Assembly (NCBI RefSeq): GCF_932294415.1
Contig: NC_065541.1
Location: 67,486,695-67,550,694 of the forward strand
Length of the DNA stretch: 64,000 bases
Origin: Quercus robur
Lineage: Eukaryota > Streptophyta > Magnoliopsida > Fagales > Fagaceae
Reading direction: 5' to 3'
Positions 20,837 to 34,676 of the stretch are shown here, in pieces (positions within the stretch are counted from its first letter, which is position 1; every line of letters begins with the position of its first letter). Position numbers and translations under genes: made by a program. The notes below the pieces were generated by a model. The model was not told where the DNA came from and ran no database searches. It saw only the letters and a list, made by a program, of their open reading frames with translations.

Positions 20837-22372
20837 GCTGATAGATCTGTTGAACGATACAAGGCTCACCTAGTTGCCAAAGGCTTTACTTAGGAATATG
20901 GCATTGACTATAAGAAAACATTTGCTCCGGTTGCTCGCCTTACATCTGTCATGTGTCTCATTGCTGCGGTCGCCATTCGCCGTTCGCCGTTGGCCTCTTT
21001 ATCAGATAGATGTGAAGAATGCTTTCCTCAATGGAGACCTCCAAGAAGAAATGTACATGCAACCACCCCCTTGTTATACTCACCCATTCCATCAAGTTTG
21101 TCGCCTTCGTTGTGCTCTTTATGGCCTCAAGCAGGCACCTCGGGCTTGGTTTGAAAAGTTTAGCTCAGTTATTGCTTAGCAGGGTTTCACTTTGAATTCT
21201 CATGACACTGCTCTCTTCGTCCAAAGATCCTCTGCTGGTATCACTCGTATTCTTCTTTATGTTGATAACATGATTATTACTAGAGATGACTTTGTAAGTA
21301 TCTACTCACTATAGCACTTCCTTAGTCAACATTTTAAGATGAAAGATGTTGGCACTCTCAACTATTTTCTTGGGCTTGAGGTTACCTTATCCTCTATCTT
21401 TCCCAAGCTAAATATACTTCTGATCTTATCTCTAAAGCCGAACAAGACCGTTTCCACTCCCTTGAAATTCAATGCCAAGCTCACACCCTTGGATGGTGAA
21501 CCTATATCAGATGCTACTCGTTACCGTCAGTTGGTTGGTAGTCTGATCTATTTACTGTCATTCGCTCGAATATTTCACATGCTGTAAGTATGGTAAGTAA
21601 ATTCATGGACGCCCCTCGTTCTATTCACTATGTTGTTGTTCTTTGGATTCTCCGATACATCAAGAGTACACTTTATCATGGTCACTACTCCTCTCAGTCT
21701 TCTCTTGAGCTCCATGCTTGTTCAAATGCGGATTGGGCAAGTGATCCGACTGATTGATGCTTCATCACAAGTTTTTTGTTTTTTGTTGGGTACTTCACTT
21801 GTCTTATGGTGTAGCAAGAAGCAGGATGTGGTTTCCCATTCCAATACCAAGGCTGAGTATCATGCCCTTGTCGACACCACCTGTGAGCTTGTCTAGCTTC
21901 GAGGGCTCTTGACTGACATGGATGCTCCACAGCCCATTGCTACTCCTCTTGATTGTGATAATCGTAATGGTGTCTACATTACTCATAACGATATCTTCCA
22001 TGAACGCACCAAGCACATTGAGATTGACTGCCACGTCACTCGCTAGCATCTCAAGAAAGGCAATATTCAGTTGTTCTCCATCTCCTCTACCGACCAACCT
22101 GCTAATATCTTTACCAAAGCTCACCTGCCTAGTTATCTTCGAGATCTTATATCCAAACTCCAGTTGGCTTTCTCCTTGCCACTCAAGTTTGAGAGGGGAT
22201 GTTAGTATATAACTTAGTCTAGCTTAGCCTAACTCATCAAACTTAGCCCAGTATACTATACTTGTAGTATATTCATATTACTTATACTTCACACATACTT
22301 AGCTTGTATAAAACTCTTTATTGTACATTGATTATACATACAAAATATACATCAATATACAGTATATCTACA
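20837..22372 (+). mobile_element. Ty1/copia remnant: RT, RNase H and short 3' LTR
   Basis: Plus-strand text includes YKARLVAKGF-like sequence, YQIDVKNAFLNGDL-EEMYMQPPP, ALYGLKQAPRAWFEKF, LLYVD, then the RNase H region with SNTKAEYHAL. These are the standard copia RT and RNase H motifs in order. A purine tract (GAGAGGGGA) then leads into a short putative LTR at 22200-22372 that starts TGTTAGTATATAAC. The gag, protease and integrase parts and the 5' LTR are absent, and the copy is broken in several places. It is an old fossil next to the palindrome-rich repeat. Confidence 0.85.
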
Positions 22373-24058
22373 AACAAAGTTGGTTCTCTGAAAATGTGGT
22401 GCTTATTGAAGCTTACCATGTTTTGGAGTATGGAAGGGAGCATTCACGAAGTTCCATTGGGTCAAGCTTGAAAAATGTCCAAAGCTCATTGTTGTTATAA
22501 TTTATTTGGTGTTTTTTTGTCCCAAGCGGCATGTGTAGTGTGTTGGGCCCTCCCCATTAACAGGCAACAGGTCATCAGTCCTTTCAAATGTGATTGCGCG
22601 CGGCCTCGTCCATATAAGGTGTATTTGAAATTTTGAATATCGTTTATTTGCTAAAAATTAAAAATTTATTACTAAAAACACTATAATAAAATAATTTTTA
22701 AATGTGTGAATAATTATGTAGGACCCAAATTGATATTGAAATCTGAGTTTGGATGACTTTTGTGGGTCTATACACAATACACTTAGGCCCACAGACAAAA
22801 CGCAAAACGCAAGGATTGGGCAAAACGCCCAATCCAAACGTATTAAAATTGCTACACCCACCATTATTGGAATGAAGTGATATTTGAGTTCACATTCAAT
22901 GGCTAACCAATAAACGTACCTTTCAGTGGCGGAACAAGGGCATATACACTTTTTAAAGTATTCATTTGAATGGACTTTTTTATAAAAATAAAAATTTTAA
23001 AAAAAAAAATCTTTTTTTAATAGGTGAAAGTACAACTGTATCTTGAAAAAATAATGTAATGCCTTAAACAATTGTAAATTTTTCTTCTTTGAGATGAATA
23101 TAAGATCATCGAAAGAAAGTGCTTAGTTCTTATGTAATTTCATAATTAGAGTATTTTAATCAATTACTTGCAATAATATTAAATTTTGGGGAGATCAATA
23201 TTGTATGGACATCGATAGGCTATTTCCACAAACTTTCCCTTTATAAATTAAGCCATTCGAGAAGGGTGACCTATATATGTTCTTTCTATTATATTTCTGC
23301 TGTCTTCCTTGTTAAAATCTATAGAGAACTTCTAGAAAAATTTGAAAGAAAAGTTTGGTACAAATAGAGAATTATTATTTCCGGTAAACATATATATGCA
23401 AGTAGTAAGAAGGTTAATTAACGTGGCATGGGACATTGGGACCCCATGGAATCTTGACCATGGTGGGTATATGGACGTTGTTTGTCATATGAGGGTAGAC
23501 CACATACATGGTCATGATCCACGACGTAGGGTAAAGGTTTGAATCAATTTAGCATAGGAATTGTAATACACATGTATGATGGATGGAAGAATCTATAGCC
23601 CCGGCCCACTAAACCTTCAAATTAAGGACCAAGAACTTGCTTCATTTTTTTTATATGCAATGCATGGTCATACTTCTTCAATTTTGCAAATAGAAAAAAA
23701 CAAACATGGTCGCACTTCAAACCTCAGAAAATTCTCCGAGGGGTCCAAAAAGTTTGGATTCAATGGGGCAAGGTCTTCCTCTAGACTAAGGAAAAAGTTT
23801 GAAATCCTTTTGCGGACCATGACTAAGTCATTTTTCCAAGTTCTTTCTATTATATTGTAAAGGTCTACCGTGTGAAAGAAACTCAAACTTGGAATAATTT
23901 CCTCAATCTTTCTCTCTTAGTATGAATATCAGCATCATCAAAGCCCACCGAAAGGTTTACATCAATCCCATTTAAATTTCCTCATACTATATATGTTCAA
24001 ATCTAAGACAAATTAAGCCAAAGAAAAATTAAGCAGAGAGAAAAATCTCAGATAAACC
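22373..24058. other. upstream region of the WRKY55-like gene
   Basis: No gene is supported. A hairpin GGATTGGGC-AAAAC-GCCCAATCC lies at about 22814-22836 inside a repeat-like stretch (22620-22865). A TATATA stretch sits near 23985, about 70 bases before the WRKY55-like start codon, and could serve as core promoter; this is not proven. Confidence 0.4.
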
Positions 24059-25751
24059 ATGGAGGAGATAAATCCAATATCTATAATCCGTCAAGGGTGT
24101 AAGTTAGCAAGAGAACTTGAAGCAAACCTACCAAACCTCACTGACCAGCACAACATGCTCTTAACATCCTGTGTTGAAATCATAAAGGTTTTCAATACAG
24201 CAAGGGAACGACTATACACTACTCAATATCGGGACCCCATGTCACACAACCCCATGAACATGCTAATCCGACAACCACAGGAGTCACAACAGACTCAGAT
24301 TGAAGCAGCTGCTGATCTGCAGGGATGGCTAAGGTCTAATTACACCCCAGCAATGGACATATTTCAATTACAACTTCAAGCTGATCAAAGCAGGAACCCA
24401 TTTGAGACGCAGAAATTGGGGTCCGATGTCCATGTTGCAGCAGCTGGAAGAGATCATGCGGAAGCTTCTGCACGATCTAGGAGCACAGGAGGAGGAGAGT
24501 TTCCGGTTCCACCAATTGACGTATCAGATTCGGGTACTGGTAATTCATCCTCACAAAGACAGCGAAGAAGGTGAGATATATTTTCAACTTTGGAAAATCT
24601 AATTCAAATGTATGTGATTCAAGTTTTTATTCAGGTCAGTACTGTTACAATATTTTCTTCTCAATATGGGCGACTTGGAATCATTCCTCTCTGGCTCTAA
24701 ACCTAAAAGTAAACTTTACTTGCCAAAAAGGAAAAGAAGAAACCTAAAGTAGACAACCATTTCATGGATTATTGCTTTTGCGCTTTCTTTGGAAACACGC
24801 AAATAATAATTAGAACCAAAATGAAAACGTTTTGAAAGTAAAACGGTAAGAAGTTGTTTCTTAGAAATGGAAAAACCATTAGCTAGCTAGTTAGTCAGAG
24901 AAGCACAATATCCTAGATGTAGTTTCTTCTTCATATATACCAAGTTGATTATAGCTCCTGTTACATATTATAAGAAAAGTCTTGATTTTGTTGGAACTAA
25001 TGAAACATAGGTAAGTGATTAAGATCTTTAATTAATTACCTTGTCATTTAGGGTACCAATATTAATATATAGTTATGTTTTATGATTTTAAATAAACAGG
25101 AGGGATGATGGGGAGAGACGGACATTGACGGTGCCTGTACCTCGGATTGGAAATACTGAGATTCCACCGGAGGACGGCTTTACATGGAGGAAATACGGCC
25201 AGAAAGAGATACTTGGCTCAAAATACCCAAGGTAATTAATGACGGCCATATATTTATATCATTATCGTGGTTATTGGTTACAGTGAGAGGCAAATTAATT
25301 AGATTTATGATTATGCATTCAATGATTCTTGTTATTAGTTTGACACTTTCAATATTAATGCATTGAATATACAAGTAAGGCCTTTGATCAAAAACGCTAC
25401 AGTACTATCAAATCTATTGACGCTTGCTTTTACCTTTGCTTACTCCTTGGACTTTGACCGGATCCATGCGTCCTCTACAATGCATATGACTATCAATTCA
25501 AAGCTAATATCAGATAGGTGAATTTCTTAGAAATTAATTAGGTCTCTTATTAAATTTTGTAAAACTGTCAATTACAAATTCTAACTCTAACCTCTCTTTA
25601 AGACTTTGATCAAATTCATGTGAATGGGTCTGCCAGAAATTGACTCATTCTACAAACCAATTAAGGTTTACTACTTGTTGGAAAACGACCTGTATTAATG
25701 CTTTGATTAATTTTGTTGGAGAAACTTTTAACTTTTTTTTTTTTTAAATTT

Positions 25752-25794
<43 letters not shown>

Positions 25795-26652
25795 TCTTTT
25801 AACTGGTGTCTTAATTTAACATAAGCATATTACTTCATCTAAAAACTTAAGTCTATAAATTTGTGCCTAATCATGTTATTTTTAATTCGTAAAATTCTTT
25901 ATTCTTTCTCCTATTTGGAATTCCATTCAAACGTGTGAGTCATTGTTTCTCCATTAATTTTGAGATCTCTCTCTTTTTATTTCACAAACAGGTCCTACTA
26001 GCTCTCCCTTATCCTCATCCATAGGAACCCCACAAGTCCATGTCCATAACAACCTAACGCTATATCATTCCTTTTTTGGTTTAGTACATATCATTAAGAA
26101 TACCATATAGTTTGGCATTTTTCCAAAGATCATTTACATGGACTTTGTAGGCTTCTTTTGTGTAATGTACTCTTGTGTGGACTCAATGTACATGCTCTAT
26201 ATTTTCCTTCCAATTACTGCAAAAAGGAACTTGATAACTTTTCTCAGCTTGCCACACACCACCTTTAGCTAGGGTTGTAAGTAAACTGAACTATTTATGA
26301 TTTGCTTGATCTTGTTTTGGGAAAAAATATTGTTGTTGTTTGTTTATTTAGGAAATGAGTCAAGCTCAAGCTCAAATTTAGACTTAACAATTAAATGAGT
26401 CAAGATTAAATATAATAATGTGTCAATGAACAAACTCATTAATCTAAGACTTGAATTAGTATATTTAATATTATATGTTTAGATGCATACATGTGTAAAA
26501 TATATTTAGATAGATATGGCATTGAATTGTGTAAATTTGTAAATAAATTTATAATATATCAAATTGCTATTTATAATACAATGGTGATATTAATAGACTA
26601 GTGAAGGAGTAAAATTTTTTACTTATTGTGTTTATAATACATGCAAAAAAAG

Positions 26653-26683
<31 letters not shown>

Positions 26684-27674
26684 AAGTTGATCAAGTAGTT
26701 CATGAATAAAATTGAGCTTGTCCAATTAGAAAACAAACTAGACTTGAATATGTAATTTAGTTGTTAATAAACTTGAGCTCAGTTTGTGAATTAAATGAAT
26801 AAACATAAAATTTAAATTCTCAGCTTGGGTTGATTTGTTTACAACCTTAATTACTATTGACTTGTACCACTTGAAGAGACTTTAATTGAGGTCTTAATAT
26901 ATATAAACACCACTTAATTCAAAAGTTTAAGATCAGTTATGATATATTAAATTCTCTTTTCTCTTCTTTTTTTTTTTTTTTTTTTCCCTTAATGTGTAAC
27001 TTGCACTCACATGGAGAAGGTAGAATCATTGAATATAACATTCCCATCACGATGATAGAACTCACATTTGTGGAGTCTACCTACCTTCATATGAGACAAA
27101 CAACCATTACTAAAAAAATAAATATATAGGAGCTGAGAGAATATTCAATTTTGGACTTTTTCTAACTTAAGGGTTGTTATAATTTTGATTTCTTATTCGT
27201 TTACTTGTATTTTGGTCGATGGCCGTCTTCATCAGAGGTTACTTTAGGTGCACCCACCAGAAGTTATACCAATGCCCAGCCAAGAAACTCGTGCAGAGGC
27301 TGGATGACGATCCCTACATGTTTGAAGTGACATATCGAGGTGGTCACACATGCCACATGTCATCCACGGCACCATCAATTCCACCACCACCTGATCAAAT
27401 TTCACATGACATTGCCCAATTTATAGCTTCCCAGCCTCTACCATCTAGTTCAGTTCCTCTAAGCAGTTGGCTCTCAATGGACAGTCTAGGAAGGGGAGGA
27501 AGTGGTAGTGGTGCGGGTCCTTCCACCACACGAAGTGGCAAAGAAGTTGAATTCCCGGTTGCAGATATGGCTGATGTAATGTTTAACTCAGGCAGCAGTA
27601 GTAGCAATAGCATGGATTTTCTATTCCAAGCCCCCGAAGATGTTAAATGGAAGCCAGGTGACAAACAAGGTTGA
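24059..27674 (+). CDS. WRKY55: WRKY55-like group III WRKY transcription factor, 3 exons
   Basis: This is a nuclear DNA-binding factor expected to bind W-boxes (TTGAC). Exons 24059-24570, 25100-25231 and 27236-27674 have GT-AG sites in the same phase and join to 360 residues. The single WRKY domain has WRKYGQKE at residues 200-207. Its finger is C220-X7-C228-X23-H252-X-C254, which is the group III C2HC type. The intron inside the domain after KYPR is the usual WRKY position. The text [16 protein letters not shown] and CTHQKLYQCPAKK-VQRL-DDP fits Arabidopsis WRKY55 best. The N terminus (ELEANLPNL) resembles the leader of other group III members. The 2.0 kb second intron contains A-runs and a terminal-inverted-repeat element. 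Arabidopsis WRKY55 is linked to senescence and salicylate defence; the same role here is inference. Confidence 0.93.
26270..26852. mobile_element. terminal-inverted-repeat element in WRKY55-like intron 2
   Basis: The left end AGGGTTGTAAGTAAACTG matches the reverse complement of the right end (ATTTGTTTACAACCTTAA). Words like GAGTCAAGCTCAAGCTC and GAGCTTGTCCAA recur inside. This is a common plant non-autonomous DNA transposon pattern. The target duplication was not resolved. An A-run lies at about 26655-26682. Confidence 0.55.
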
Positions 27675-29574
27675 TCGATGGACTAACAGGAAATTTAATA
27701 ATTTTGTGGAGCTGATTATGATTTATTTCTTCCTATTGCACCTTTTACTTTTGGTAGTAAAGTAGATCAAGCATATTTAGAGGTAATAAAATTCGAACCA
27801 TCCATTTATCGGCAACTTCAAGTATGGGCAGATCAAAATTTTGGAACCGCACTTTGTGTAAACTTGGTGGTCATAAATGTCCACCTTACATTACATTATA
27901 GTTATTGATCATATATAGGAAGAGGTCTACACTATACAATGAGCTTTGTATGCATACCTGCCAGACTGACTGCTGCAAATGGATTTCCTTCTCCATACTT
28001 GGGAAAGAAAGTAGCTAGGTAACCAATCCTAAAGATTTATTATCCGGCAACTTCTTCTTGTTAGGTCAACCTTAATTGAGTTTTTCAGGGATGTAACTAA
28101 TTATTTGCTAACTTTTGTACCATTTTAATATACTATGTTTTTCATGTGGCTTTTATACTTTTGTGTTGCTACAAGTTTACTATAGCCTATAGCTAGGCAT
28201 GATATGCATGCAAGTCCTAATTTTTCAATTAGACAAGCATTTTTGTTTCTATAAAACTTTATAGGCAAAAATACACTTTACAGCTTTTAACTTTAATCAA
28301 TTGTTATTTTAGTACATTAAGTTAAAAAATTGTTATATTAGTCCATTAACTTTGATCAATTGTCATTTTAATCTTCCGACTTTAAAAAAAAAAGTCATTT
28401 TAATCTTCTAATTTTAAAAAATTTGACATTTTAAAAAATTAGCCACAATAGATGGAAGGACAACAATGACCACTACCCACGTTAACAAAATTAGTAGACT
28501 AAAATGACAAATTTTTAAACTTTGTTAACTAAAATGACAATAAATCACAGTTATAAGAGGTGACATGAATTTTTGTGTTAAACTTGGTGACGGTGAATTC
28601 TGAATTGAGCAATTGCAATAAAACTATTATACATTTATGTGTAGTGCATTGTTATTCACACAAGTGTGACTTAACGATGGGAATATATATATATGAAAGG
28701 TTTGATAGGTCCTTTCGTGTGAATTTACTTGACCACAAGAGGCACAAAAAATAACATGCGAGATTGAAGTTAGGATCATTTGGCCAAATGCATGCATGGG
28801 CGGAATAAGATTTAAGTTGATTCGATCTTTCGAATCATGACATAATTCAATTTCGTTGTTTACTTTACATATTAACGGTCCTATCCTACATATTTGTTGT
28901 CATTCATTCTTTCCACCAATTCAATTTTCCACTTTCCCCTTTAAATACGCATTGTCCTAGGACTACACTTTTTGGCGACAATACTGTCCACTCACTGCCT
29001 CTCCTTTTGTCTTATTGCTTTAGACTTAAAGAAATCTAAACCCTGTACATTTGTGGGTAGATGTAGAGAAATTCTGCGTTTATACTACATATCTAACTTC
29101 GTAGAAAAACAGGTTGCGATTTTGGGGATAAGCTATGATCAAATCGTGTGGTAAAGTCCGCAAGTATCATGTGCTTGATAAACAAATTTTGGACCATCTA
29201 GAGGATCGAATATGAAGTCTTTCCATGATAATTGAGAAAAAAAAGCATTCCATCTTGTCAGACCCCACCCGGCCTTTCATACCACTTTTTCCACAAATGT
29301 TTGGAAATTTTGGTGATTTTGAATCTTTGGTATTATCTCCTGGGCCCATGTTCTAGATATCAATAATATACTTCCCCCCCCCCCCCCCCCCCCCCCCCAA
29401 AAGTAAATATAATCACAAATTTCCTGCAAACTTAAACTTACTATAAACATCATTATTTCCTTGCAAGCGGGGAAAGTAATGTCACATGGTACAGGAAATC
29501 ATATTACACAAAAAAAACGTTACATTAACTTTTACATGGACGCCTTAGGCTAGAGGAACTACTACTTAGTACTA
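27675..29574. other. 1.9 kb between the two WRKY genes (3' to 3')
   Basis: Both WRKY genes end into this stretch, so it must hold both 3' UTRs and terminators. A repeat-like stretch (28260-28560) has ATTGTCATTTTA words on one side and their complement on the other, probably a MITE relic. A run of 25 C lies at 29374-29398. No further gene is supported. Confidence 0.5.
29374..29398. repeat. poly(C) run of 25
   Basis: Twenty-five consecutive C residues about 180 bases beyond the WRKY54/70-like stop codon. Poly(C)/poly(G) of this length is rare next to the many A/T runs in this window. Confidence 0.9.
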
Positions 29575-31093
29575 CTAAATATCATCAAAATTGAAATCAC
29601 CATCAAAATGACCACCAAAGTCCAAACCATGAGAAGCCGTCTCCGTACAGGAGTACATAGTAGACACCACGTCTCCGTTATCGGACCCCAACTTGGGGGA
29701 CATAATTGCAGGCCCAACCAATTCAAAATCCTTAAAATCTGTCCACAAATAACTATTATTATTATCAGTACCCAAGGAGGAGAGGTTATCAGTTAGATCA
29801 CTTAGTGCTTCTTCCTTGGATTCTTGTTTTATGGTTGGGGTAGTGGATGAGCTTAGCGCTTGATCATGATCAGCTAGTTTGCCATTGCCCCACATTGAGT
29901 CTGGGGGATTAACAATATATGTTTCCCAAGTATCAGGTTCCATGATGATTTGTGGTGCCTTTAGAGGGTCTTTGCAAGTGTGAAGCCCTATGTATGTGAT
30001 TTGATACATTTGTGGGTCTTCTTCCATTCTCTGCACTTGTTTGGTTGCTCGGCACCCTTGGTCGTACTTCCGTGTACATCTGAAGTAACTCCTGTTATAT
30101 ATTCACAAATCCAATTAGCTACCTCTTCTTAACTAGCTAGCTTCTAATAAAAGAGCAACCTTGAACAAAAGAATAAATAAAGACCTTGGGTGTTTAGCAT
30201 TGAGGATCTCCTTTTGGCCATACTTTCTCCATGCATGATCGTCATCCGTTGTGTGAGAAACTTTTGCCCATGTCTGTGTGGTCTTCCTGCAAACAACAAA
30301 ACACAACCATTGGAATCCATGTCTAATTGATGTCACATTGAAACTAATGGTTTCAAAAAAAGTACAATTTCTCAAGCTAATAAAAAATAGCCACTTAAAT
30401 CCAAACCCTTCAAAAAAAGGTGAAATTGAAAGGGGTCAGTTCACAGTTCTGACAGAAAAGTACATTCAGCAAAAGTGAGCCATATAGCACATGATTTTTT
30501 TTGAGACCATATAGCACATGATTAAAACCATCCCAATTGCTATGATTAATTCCCATACGGATCAGTTTAATTAAATATATATATATATATATATATTATA
30601 AGTATTAGATCACATAATTGAAGAAGATGAGTACTACTATATATGACCTTATAATCTTCATATATAAGAACTTAATTAAAAAGAGTGGTGGCCGGTAATA
30701 ATATATAAAAAATTATAGGAAAAAAATATACCTTCTCTTATAACAGCCTCTCCGATCCTTGGGAGTTGGCCTCTTTCTACTCTCGCCAGAGTCATCAGAC
30801 CTGGGGTCATCGCAATGTGAATCAGCATGGGAAACAGCCAGATTCTGATGAATTACTTCACCAGACTCACAAGAAGAAGTGAATACGGAAAGAGTCTCAG
30901 TGAAAGATCTCAAGATTTTCGAGACAAGTTCATGAGGTGAGGGTGAGGGTGAGGCATGGTCATGAGTTATTTCCAAGGGCTTGTGGAGAATGGACTTAAG
31001 CTGGGTTGCATAGTCTCGGCCTTCAACTAGCTCTTTGATAACCTTTTTCCGAGTAGTTGATGGACCTTCAGACCAAGGATGAGTAGTTTCCAT
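29575..31093 (-). CDS. WRKY70: WRKY54/WRKY70-like group III WRKY transcription factor, 3 exons
   Basis: Minus-strand exons 31093-30732, 30286-30185 and 30091-29575 join in frame to 326 residues. WRKYGQKE is at residues 140-147 and the finger is C160-X7-C168-X23-H192-X-C194, so it is group III. The domain text ([33 protein letters not shown]) fits the WRKY54/WRKY70 branch. These nuclear factors act between salicylate and jasmonate signalling and restrain senescence in Arabidopsis. The C terminus is acidic and ends GDFNFDDI, a likely activation region. Splice phase is identical to that of the WRKY55-like neighbour, which it meets tail to tail. Naming as 70 rather than 54 is arbitrary; the two are recent duplicates in Arabidopsis and this may be their shared orthologue. 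Confidence 0.93.
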
Positions 31094-33617
31094 AGTATGT
31101 GTTTGTGGATCTAGATAGTTGATGATCTTGTTTGTTTGTTTGTTTGAAAGATGAAAAAATTAACTGGCTATAGAGTACTGGGAGATGGTGTTGGTGGGGA
31201 TGAGGAGGGTGAGAATATGAAAGGGATAAGGGCGTGTGTGTTTTTTTTATATGAGCTACAGAATGAGATGATGAGGAAATGGAGAAGTAATTTAACGGAA
31301 GCTGTAAGGAAAGAGGGGCGATAGATCATTTCATAGGAAAGCAAGAACGAAAATTCCACGCAGATGCTTACAAAGCCCGTGCTGACGTTTCTACCATGAT
31401 GTTAGGCTTACGCTGGCTACTTTCCCTTTCAGCTTATCTGGCATAGTAACTTCTTTTACTTTATACGAACTTTTTCAGATCATGGACCTCGCTCCCCTAC
31501 CTCACCACTATTTACCATGATTATTACTAGTACATTCAGTGTATCTGAATGAATCTGAATTCATTTTTTTTTAACTTTACTCACCTTCTTTTCTCTAGCT
31601 AGGGTGTACAATTTAAATCTTGTTGCAGAACCTTTTGTATATATCGTTGTGATGATAAATGCTGGTGGCAACTTTTCAACTTTCACAACATTAAGGCCTA
31701 GCCGGTAAGATTCTGGATAATAAGTCTCGGAATTTGGGTACAAGCCTCACCAACAACTAGTCGTGTAATAGTGTTCTTTATATTTCAATTCTATTTAAAA
31801 GGGTCCAAAGAATAATAAGTAAATTTGTCACATATTACGAGCATGGAGTCTCATCCGAGAGCGGATATAATGATACTATAATCATGTTCAAATAGGAAAG
31901 TCACATTTGTCGTCTCCCCTCTATTCATTATTTGTTTTTTTTTTTTTTTTTTTTAAATCAACTTTTAACTTCTTTGTGTTAAATTATAAACACGTACATG
32001 ATATAATAACTATTACGTCAACACTACCACACATCTTTTGTGCAATAGTCACTCTATAAATATAAGTGCTTATAAGATATGAAGAGTAAGGGTTGATGTT
32101 CAAGTCTCATGAGAGAGCTTCACACACATATATATTTAGATTATGCTAAAATGAAATTTCTATCTTCTATCAAAAAAAAAAAAAAAAAACTATCACTATC
32201 AACTAATTCATCAACAACAAAAAATTTATACTTATCCAAAAAGGTGCATTTGAACAAATGTCATTTCACTTAAAACCAAAAATTGATAAAAAGATAAACA
32301 TAAGACAAAATATACATTTCATTTTAAAAAGGAGGCTCGAAAACATATGAAAATGCACAAGAATACTGATGTATACCATATATGGACCAATTTTTTTTTG
32401 GGTTAAATATATGGACTAAAATTTACATATATACAATAATGTCCGCCTCTTACTAAAAACAAGTCATTTATAGATTTTATCAAGAAGATTGTGTCGCTTT
32501 AGTGTACTTTCTTTTTCGCAACAAACATTTGGCTTTCAATAATTTTACCCAAAATTGGCATCCAATTGCAGTCTGCACATAGGACATAAGACATTAGACA
32601 TCACCTATTCACCATTGTCTCCCCAACTTCCTAATCTGTCCTTAGTGGTTAACTTGTTCCTCAATGCTAACCAACAAATAAATGCATGTCTAGGAATGGC
32701 TCTCGAGAACCATATCAATTTACACTAATTGAAAATGGCTGCTTTAAATCCAATTAAATCTTGAGGAACAAAGCACCCAGAGGGTGCTATAGTTATCATT
32801 ACATAGTGAGATGTCTGCTCCATTCCAACTTGGAACATTAGATATATTGATCTAATGACTTCTCTTAGTTTAAGGACCTTCCTCCAATCCCATGAGTAGT
32901 TCTGACTTCTGAGGCATCTTAATTCTCCAACTTTAGATATGGTATAATGGATTCCCTGGTTTGATTTGGATCACCTTATTAAAATTTTAAACAGCTTATC
33001 AAGTTCTTTGCATGTGCTTTTGGTGATGGAAATGACAGGCATCAAGTAAAACACTTATTCTTGAATTGCTAGAATCTTTTATATATTTACCCAAGTCAAA
33101 TCCAACTTTTCATACACTTGGAAGGGGATATGCATATCGAGAGCCCTAGTTGAAAATGGAACATGCTATTTTTGTATATGGCAAGACATCTGAATTCCAT
33201 ACCTATATATTTTTAAATCCACAAAATTGACAAAACTTATCTTCATACGTAACAATTAATGGCAGCTTATCTCATAAGTAATGGATAATTATGGGACATA
33301 AACAAGCTATCTGTGTCTTGAAGAGCATGGGGTTCAAGTGATAATTAATAGCCCATCAATAATGATATCTTTCATAGCATCTTGTGTTTATGGTTCAAAC
33401 AATATCTATTTATCAAAAAACTCCTAATGAGCACGTACACTCCAAGTAAAATCAAAATAATAAATCTCAATTGTACATGTAGAACGACAACATGGTCTTG
33501 ATCCTAACTTTAATTTAGTGTTAAAAGTTTACCAAAAAATTTTACCTATTTAATTGATCAAGCACACACAAAGTAATCCTACCTCTAGAACCGACAACAT
33601 ATATAGTTTGGATCTTT
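31094..33617. other. upstream region of the WRKY54/70-like gene, mostly featureless
   Basis: A TTTG tetranucleotide repeat (31131-31146) lies about 40 bases upstream of the start codon. Beyond a SINE-like stretch at 32040-32190 and T-runs (31937-31954), no gene or clear regulatory array was seen. Confidence 0.4.
32040..32190 (+). mobile_element. SINE-like retroposon
   Basis: A segment with a tRNA-like B-box (TGTTCAAGTCT, 32098-32108) runs through GAGAGAGCTTCACACACATA to ATCTTCTATC and an A-run at 32171-32188. This layout, with a B-box followed by a short body and an A-tail, is that of plant tRNA-derived SINEs. No target duplication was identified, so the ends are approximate. Confidence 0.5.
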
Positions 33618-33767
33618 AGGGAGTGTTTGGTATATACACTTAAAAATTGAAAACATATGTTTAAAAACATGTGCGGAAATACGTGTAGATAAAAAAAAAT
33701 AGAAAAATACGTATAATGTTATTTAAAAACTAAAAATATTTGTTTGAATGATGTACCAAACAAGGCT
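33618..33767. mobile_element. MITE, GTTTGGTA-ended family, copy 1
   Basis: Ends GGAGTGTTTGGTATATAC and GTACCAAACAAGGC are inverted repeats. The middle contains AAAACATGTGCGGAAATACG and TTTAAAAACTAAAAA, shared with the copy at 57170-57316. Non-coding. Confidence 0.65.
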
Positions 33768-34676
33768 TTAGCCTTTTGCTTTGGTTTAAAGAAATCTCTC
33801 TGAGTTAATAAAATAAATAAATAAATAAATAACTCATTGTAAAACAAAACAAAAGCAAAAAGAAAAAAAGTCCAACCATTTGTGTGTAATTTGAGACATT
33901 CAGGAACGCAATTGAGAAGTGAGAACAAAATTAGCAAACTTGATCTGAAACCAATCATGGTAATGTATTATTATGTATTATAAAGCAAACCACAGAGCAG
34001 TGACCAGTTATGGTAGTTGTGAAGACTCTGTTGAGTTGCCCAACAAGTTGACTTGTTGATCTTTTTTTTGCTGAAACAAAAACAGAAGGCCAACTAAATA
34101 ACTAATTAAACTATACTATATATAGTTGGCCTGCATCACCATAGCCAATAACATGTGTCTTTCGCCATATTTCCCATAAAAATATTCTGTGCAAACCGCC
34201 GTGGTCTTCGGGTCATCGCCCGAACCTGCCAAATATGTTTTTTTCACAAACTCCGACTCTCTCTCAGTCTCGGACCAATCATCTCATTTTTTTCTTTTTG
34301 GGTAAGCATCTGTTTAAATAATTTATTCCACCATTTGGCTCGTTGTTTGATTGTAGCCACGTACTAGGCATCTACCAAAAGGAGATGAGAAATATATATA
34401 ATATCGAAGTTTTTTTTTTTTTTAATAGATAAAACACATGTGATCTCCCCAGGTAGAACCTAATAAGAAAGGGACATGAGTTCAAAAGAATCAAAACACA
34501 TGAACAGCAAGTTTGGACACTTACGGATCATCTCTTTATCTTTATTTTAAAAGAGGGAAAGGACTGTCCCTTGTACTTATTATAGAATTAATAGTGTATA
34601 TTTAATTACTGTTTTGTTTTTTAGAAACGAATTTACAAGTTTTGAATAAAAACATGTGCACATATAATACTATAAG

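Noticed and set aside
22200-22372. Exact end of the copia 3' LTR
   Set aside because: The start after the purine tract is good, but the CA end at 22372 is only a plausible choice, as no 5' LTR or target duplication was found to fix it.
33320-33425. Second SINE candidate with GGTTCAAGTG box
   Set aside because: A B-box-like word and a short A-run are present, but the body does not match the 32040-32190 element and no target duplication was seen.
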